A stretch of DNA of 64,000 nucleotides. It comes from Nemophila menziesii. Taxonomy: Eukaryota > Streptophyta > Magnoliopsida > Boraginales > Hydrophyllaceae. Location: contig JARWIR010000061.1 of the NCBI GenBank assembly GCA_029959085.1, positions 3,038,001-3,102,000 of the forward strand, given 5' to 3'. How positions within the stretch are numbered: position 1 is the stretch's first letter; every line of letters begins with the position of its first letter. The notes under the pieces are model-generated. The model saw nothing but the letters and a program-made list of their open reading frames with translations. It was not told where the DNA came from and ran no database searches. A program made the position numbers and the translations under genes. Below are positions 60,126 to 64,000 of this stretch, one piece after another.

Positions 60126-60506
60126 TCTACAATTGAAAAGGCCATCAATCTTGATGAGCCTATTGAAGAAACACAAGAAGAAAAGGCTCCTGCACCACCA
60201 CAACACGGAAAATTAACAGCAAGGATGAGGGTATCATCAAAGCCTACAGACAAGATACAATTTAAAGTTCAAGGTTCTTCTTCTTCTCAAACTAATTATG
60301 GTATTCCTCCATGGGCTCACAATTTGCAACAAGAATTCGAACTTCTACGACTAGACATCGGAGCACTTTGGAAGGAGATCACACAGATTAAGTCAACATT
60401 GGAAGAAGTAACTTTGTTCATGGATATTGATAATTATACTTCCCCTTCGGAGGAGGACACATTGGATCTTCATGGCCAGGTACCCCGTTCTAATTCTTCT
60501 TCTTAA
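60126..60506 (+). pseudogene. Gypsy-1 ORF3, C-terminal piece
   Basis: An open frame that begins at the right border of Gypsy-2 and ends at TAA 60504-60506. It reads STIEKAINLDEPIEETQEEK, then a Pro-rich stretch, TARMRVSSKPTDK, a predicted coiled coil (LQQEFELLRLDIGALWKEI, then TQIKSTLEEV) and an acidic Ser-rich end. It has no membrane segment, so nothing here supports an envelope role; a coiled-coil accessory protein fits better. The frame relation to the N-terminal piece at 51117-51185 is uncertain because the target-site duplication is missing. Confidence 0.6.
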
Positions 60507-61952
60507 TTGATGGTAGGCACTAGTTAGGTAGTTTTAGTTTAATTTTATTGCTTTTTGAGTCTTTTTCGAGTCGTGGGGACACGACTCACTTTTGAGTTTG
60601 GGGTGGGGTTCGTTGCCTCATCCCAATTTTTTGTGATTTACATGCTTTCAATAAAATCAATCTTAGGGTTGCGTTGACTGTAGAGAATTTTAAATGCCCC
60701 CATCAAGCATGCTTTTTGTGAATTAATGATAGAAAATAGTTGACTTTAGGAGTTAGTGTAAACTGTACTTTGATTGCATGCAAATATGAGATAATTGATA
60801 GGAAAAATTAATGAACAATGCAAAAGAAGTAAACTTGTGCTTAAGGATAATGGGTGGTTTGTAGAACGTGAGATCTAAATGAGTAGGGAACCTACTTAGG
60901 TATGAACTAGAGACAAGTTGTGTGAATAGGAAAATGATAGAGGCAGTTCTTTGTTAGCCCTTTGAATCCTTTTTGGCTGTCTATCCCTGAATTAATTTTA
61001 TCCTTCTTAGACAAATTTTTAGCCTTTAAGCCTTTCTTTTGTCGCCACATTATAAGCCGATATCCCTTTTGATTGTTAGGCATGACCATATGACCCGCAC
61101 TTGAATCACGATCCTGAGACTTCCTGTCTTGAGCTTGAGTTTGGGGTGGTGGGTCCATTATATGGGAATTTATATTGGGTTGGGATTTTTGAGTTTATCA
61201 ATGATGCTTTGTGCTTTACATGATGATGATTCACAGGTTTATTATATTGTAACCCTTTGCCGGGGTAATAGTGAATGGAAAAGAAGCTTCGAGCTCAAGT
61301 TATGAATAGGCATAACTGAGAAAAATAGCATGATATCTCATCATAAAGAGAGTCATGGCTATATAAAAGAATGATTTGAAAAGAATATACATATTCGGAC
61401 CGGCAAAGTGGAAATTTTTAGGTGAATCATCCTTAGTGCTTATGGGGTTAATTTGGGGACGCTAATTAAGCACGTCAATTGGGTTGAGTGAGAACGTAAT
61501 TCGAGTGTAAACTCAAGCTCTGGGACAGTTTTGTTGATGGTAAGTAAGGAGAGAGCCAAAAGCTCACTTCAAATTTACCAAATATACATACCATACCGTC
61601 CTTCAGCCTACGCTAAAACCGTAAAGTCCTCGTGATTCCTAGATGCACAGTGAGTTAAAAGGGATTATTCTAAGTAGAACATTCAACACAAGTAAAGATC
61701 GAGGAACACCCTATAGCCACCATCTTTAGATAAGTAATTAAGCGTAACCTTCTAGCATTGTGAAATTAATTTTGGATTGATGTTGTTTTGTATTTGATTT
61801 TGCATGATAAGTATAGGTGTATATTAATTCCTAGGTTAGACTATATGAAATTTGTTTTAAGTTTTGCTTTGGGATTATTTACTAGATTCTACCTTCTGCA
61901 TTCACCTAAAAAATCCTTGTTTTGTTTTTATTTTACTTTGTCGGGACGACAA
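60507..61952 (+). other. Gypsy-1 3' UTR
   Basis: Non-coding on the sense strand. It has the hairpin GAGTCGTGGGGACACGACTC (60568-60587), polypurine-like motifs at about 60592 and 61135, an antisense frame at 60907-61158 and a GCTCACTTCAAATTTACC block near 61560, all colinear with Gypsy-2 52766-54384 on the opposite strand. Confidence 0.7.
60568..60587. other. Conserved hairpin of Gypsy-1
   Basis: GAGTCGTGGGGACACGACTC, 8-bp stem and 4-base loop, identical in Gypsy-2 at 54141-54160 and followed in both by TTTGAGTTTGGGGTGGGG-type sequence. Confidence 0.8.
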
Positions 61953-61971
61953 AGGTTTGAGTTTGGGGTCT
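61953..61971 (+). promoter_or_regulatory. Polypurine tract of Gypsy-1
   Basis: AGGTTTGAGTTTGGGGTCT directly before the TG of the 3' LTR; plus-strand primer site. It follows the same short inverted repeat (TTTGTCGGGACGACAAAG) as in Gypsy-2. Confidence 0.9.
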
Positions 61972-63736
61972 TGATGTCTCCCGATTTGTTCTAATTATTA
62001 GCCCCTTGGAGACATCCTTTTAGGTGAATAAATGACTTATTTGATAGACTTTTAGGCTTAATTAATCATATTGCACTTCCTCCCCTTGGAAATTAACTAT
62101 ATGCAGAATCTGAGCTTTTGTGCGTAAATTTGACTATTTCTAATGCAAAGTTAATTGGTTCTTGAAATTCATGAAAGACCAATCCAAGGAGAAGAAGTGA
62201 GAATAAAGTCTTAGTGTATTTTAGAGTGTTAGGAAGTGATTTTTAGTCGAGTTTCTATTTTTAGAGTACACTTTCCTATTTCGATTTCTTGATTTATTGA
62301 TTTATTCTTTTTAAAGCATATGCGGTTTAATTATTTATTTAATGTAAAGCTTTAAAAGATAAATGGTAATTACTTAGATACCAAGTCAAGATGAAGATGA
62401 AAGGAAAGAAGATTTACATGGAAATAAGAAGATTTAGGAAAGATTTATTCAAAGGAGGAAAAGATAAAGCTGCCTTTTGAAATCTGAAAATCCAGCCACG
62501 TTTTAGAGATAAAATCATAATTAAATATTGGAATGGATTCTGGACGAGTGGTCTGCACCAATAGAAAGAGCTTTCCAAGACAAGCAGTTTCATGTATTGA
62601 AACTTCTCAAACGGATAAGTATTGAAAAATATATGACCAAATCAAATCAGCAGCAAATCTTACCTTTCCTAGAATTTAGAGCTACGAATTTGAGAGTCTT
62701 TGACTTGTCTTCCACTCCAAGAAAAATTCGACCTAGGTTCCTCCAACACCTATAAATACAACCCTTAACCTCCTACTTTCACACACTTCAGAGAATTACA
62801 GAAGAGGCTTAAGGTTTTCAAGTCAGAGCACAAAGGAGAGAAGAAGCTAGAAGCTGGAGGAATCCTGTTCTTCCAACAATAGTCATTCAACCCTTTAGGT
62901 TTTTATCTATCTTTTGTAATTGCAACATGAATTTCTTTTATTTTAATTTTGTTTTCCATTCTGTTATGAACTAATTTCTTTAGTACTTGACAATCGCTAT
63001 ATGGGTTGAATTTAATTCTGTTTAATTTATGTTTTCTGAATTTGGGATTTAATAGTTTAAATTAGATTAGGTATTTTGTGTTGACTATTATTTTGTTTTA
63101 ATTACTAATTTTGAAGTCATGAATCAAACTTAGCTCATAGTAATTAGGCTATTCCATATAGTGGCGTATGGATCACCTTGACGGGGGATTTAATTACAGA
63201 CTTAGATAATAGACGCATAGTATCCGTTATTGACCTTGACAGGCTTAACTAACCATGCAGCCAATGAGGTAAATTATTATTCATCTGAAAGTAGCTTATA
63301 TTCACCCTGACGGGGTTTGTAAAACCGTAGGATAGCTCCTAGGTCCACCCTGACGGGGTCTAGGAGATATTAGAGTCCCGACTAGCATAATAATACCCGT
63401 TTAGCCCTTAAACAGAAGCATGAATTAGATAGATTAGGTGAAACCCTTGCTAGGATCAAGTACTCTTTCTCATCTGAAGTTTCAAATCTCTTTTATTTGC
63501 TTTCTTTTAATTTCGTAATTTATTTTCTTGCATCTTAATTTATAAAACCAAACAAAAATCTTTACTTTATTCTCTGTTAAGCAATTATTCTTACTTTTCG
63601 ATTAATACCTGAGTTGTGCCTAATCCGTCCCTGCGAACGAATCGATTTATCGAATATTACTTGGACAACCGTACACTTGTGGTGATTGTGGTTCCTTTAC
63701 TTTCGCATTAATTTAATAACACACCAGGACCCACCA
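61972..63736 (+). repeat. Gypsy-1 3' LTR
   Basis: 1,765 bp from TGATGTCTCC to GGACCCACCA. TATAAATA at 62751-62758 marks the core promoter. The first half (U3) is unlike that of Gypsy-2. The second half shares blocks with it: four CCTGACGG-type motifs (63175-63185, about 63232-63243, 63304-63314, 63347-63357), TAGCCCTTAAAC, and GGACAACCGTACACTTG near the end. With no 5' LTR its age cannot be estimated from LTR divergence. Confidence 0.9.
62751..62758 (+). promoter_or_regulatory. LTR TATA box, Gypsy-1 3' LTR
   Basis: TATAAATA, followed about 30 bp later by a C/T-rich stretch suitable for initiation. As a 3' LTR it could only drive transcription rightwards into the integrase fragment. Confidence 0.65.
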
Positions 63737-64000
63737 GAGATCAAGTCTATTCTAGAGAAGACCATGAACAAAATGCGGAAAGACTGGTCATAAAACTAGA
63801 TGATGCTCTCTAGGCTTACAGAATAGCATTCAAAACACTAGTTGGGGCATTTTCCTATCGCATGGTCTATGGCAAAGGATGTCATCTTTCTATCGAGATT
63901 GAATCCCGTGCTTTTTGGGCTATTAAAGATCTAAATATAAACGCAGAGTTAGCGGGTAAGCAAAGGATGATGCCATTGAATGAGTTAGATGAATTCCGGT
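63737..64000 (+). pseudogene. Gypsy-3: integrase C-terminal fragment
   Basis: Pol fragment of a third Athila-like element, starting mid-gene exactly at the end of the Gypsy-1 LTR. It reads EIKSILEKTM, then after a one-base shift near 63787 KLDDAL, a TAG at 63811-63813, AYRIAFKT, MVYGKGCHL and [10 protein letters not shown]. This matches the Gypsy-1 integrase at about 49590-49860 residue for residue in many positions. It continues beyond the window and was probably the target into which Gypsy-1 inserted. Confidence 0.88.

Larger units (their letters stand above)
44078..63736 (+). mobile_element. Gypsy-1: Athila-like Ty3/gypsy element, 5'-deleted, nested host
   Basis: A plus-strand LTR retrotransposon split by two later insertions. 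Order: partial gag and protease (44077-45631), solo LTR insert (45632-47194), pol (47200-50192), GC-rich tract (about 50400-50760), ORF3 start (51117-51185), nested Gypsy-2 (51186-60123), ORF3 end (60126-60506), long 3' UTR, polypurine tract (61953-61971) and 3' LTR (61972-63736). One gag-pro-pol frame, a third ORF after pol and LTRs over 1.5 kb fit the Athila lineage. The 5' LTR, primer-binding site and about 310 codons of gag are missing; the junction is directly with repeat R4. Confidence 0.88.

Noticed and set aside
1..64000. Search for tRNA, rRNA or snRNA genes
   Set aside because: No B-box (GGTTCGA), 5S or snRNA core was found; the only tRNA-like string is the primer-binding site at 58538-58555.

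Overview
The window is nuclear DNA of a flowering plant, probably a eudicot. It is AT-rich, with plant-type L1 LINEs (DUF4283 and CCHC ORF1, endonuclease-RT-zf-RVT ORF2), Athila-like Ty3/gypsy elements primed by tRNA-Asp, a telomere-repeat-binding (TRB) gene relic and spliced RNA-binding-protein gene relics. I see no intact host gene. It looks like a repeat-dominated gene graveyard, and most of its information is in how the repeats are nested and duplicated.

Layout. (1) 1-8169 and 13365-21514 are two direct copies of one segmental duplication. Each holds an AT-rich flank, a LINE that has lost its 3' half (minus strand), and a second DUF4283 relic. (2) Between the copies lie a LINE 3' fragment with a clean target-site duplication (8667-9118), a five-exon TRB-type myb/histone-H1 pseudogene (10343-11423) and an old LINE relic (about 12060-12540). 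(3) 21515-27764 is a nearly full-length L1-type LINE on the minus strand. Its ORF1 region is duplicated in tandem (two 960-bp copies), and ORF1 and ORF2 overlap by ATGA. (4) 27765-44077 is an array of four direct repeats (R1-R4, 3.6-5.5 kb; R4 is cut short). Each complete unit carries the same broken gene for an NSR/RBPMS-like RRM protein, downstream of a telo-box.

(5) 44078-63736 is an Athila-like element on the plus strand (Gypsy-1) that lacks its 5' LTR and the N-terminal part of gag. A solo LTR with a 5-bp target-site duplication (GCGTC) interrupts its polyprotein frame. Its third ORF is interrupted by a second element on the minus strand (Gypsy-2, 51186-60123) that keeps both LTRs, the primer-binding site and the polypurine tract. 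Gypsy-2 has gag, protease and an integrase-tail-like ORF, but no reverse transcriptase, RNase H or integrase core. (6) 63737-64000 is an integrase fragment of a third gypsy element, apparently the target into which Gypsy-1 inserted.

The most interesting signals are in the gypsy elements. A polypurine-tract-like motif (TTGAGTTTGGGGT) occurs five times in the post-pol region of each element, in matching order. Both elements carry a GC-rich repeat tract at the same relative place, both share a conserved hairpin, and the two LTR families share a colinear set of four CCCTGACGG-type motifs. All coordinates and differences were read by eye; no alignment or database search was run.
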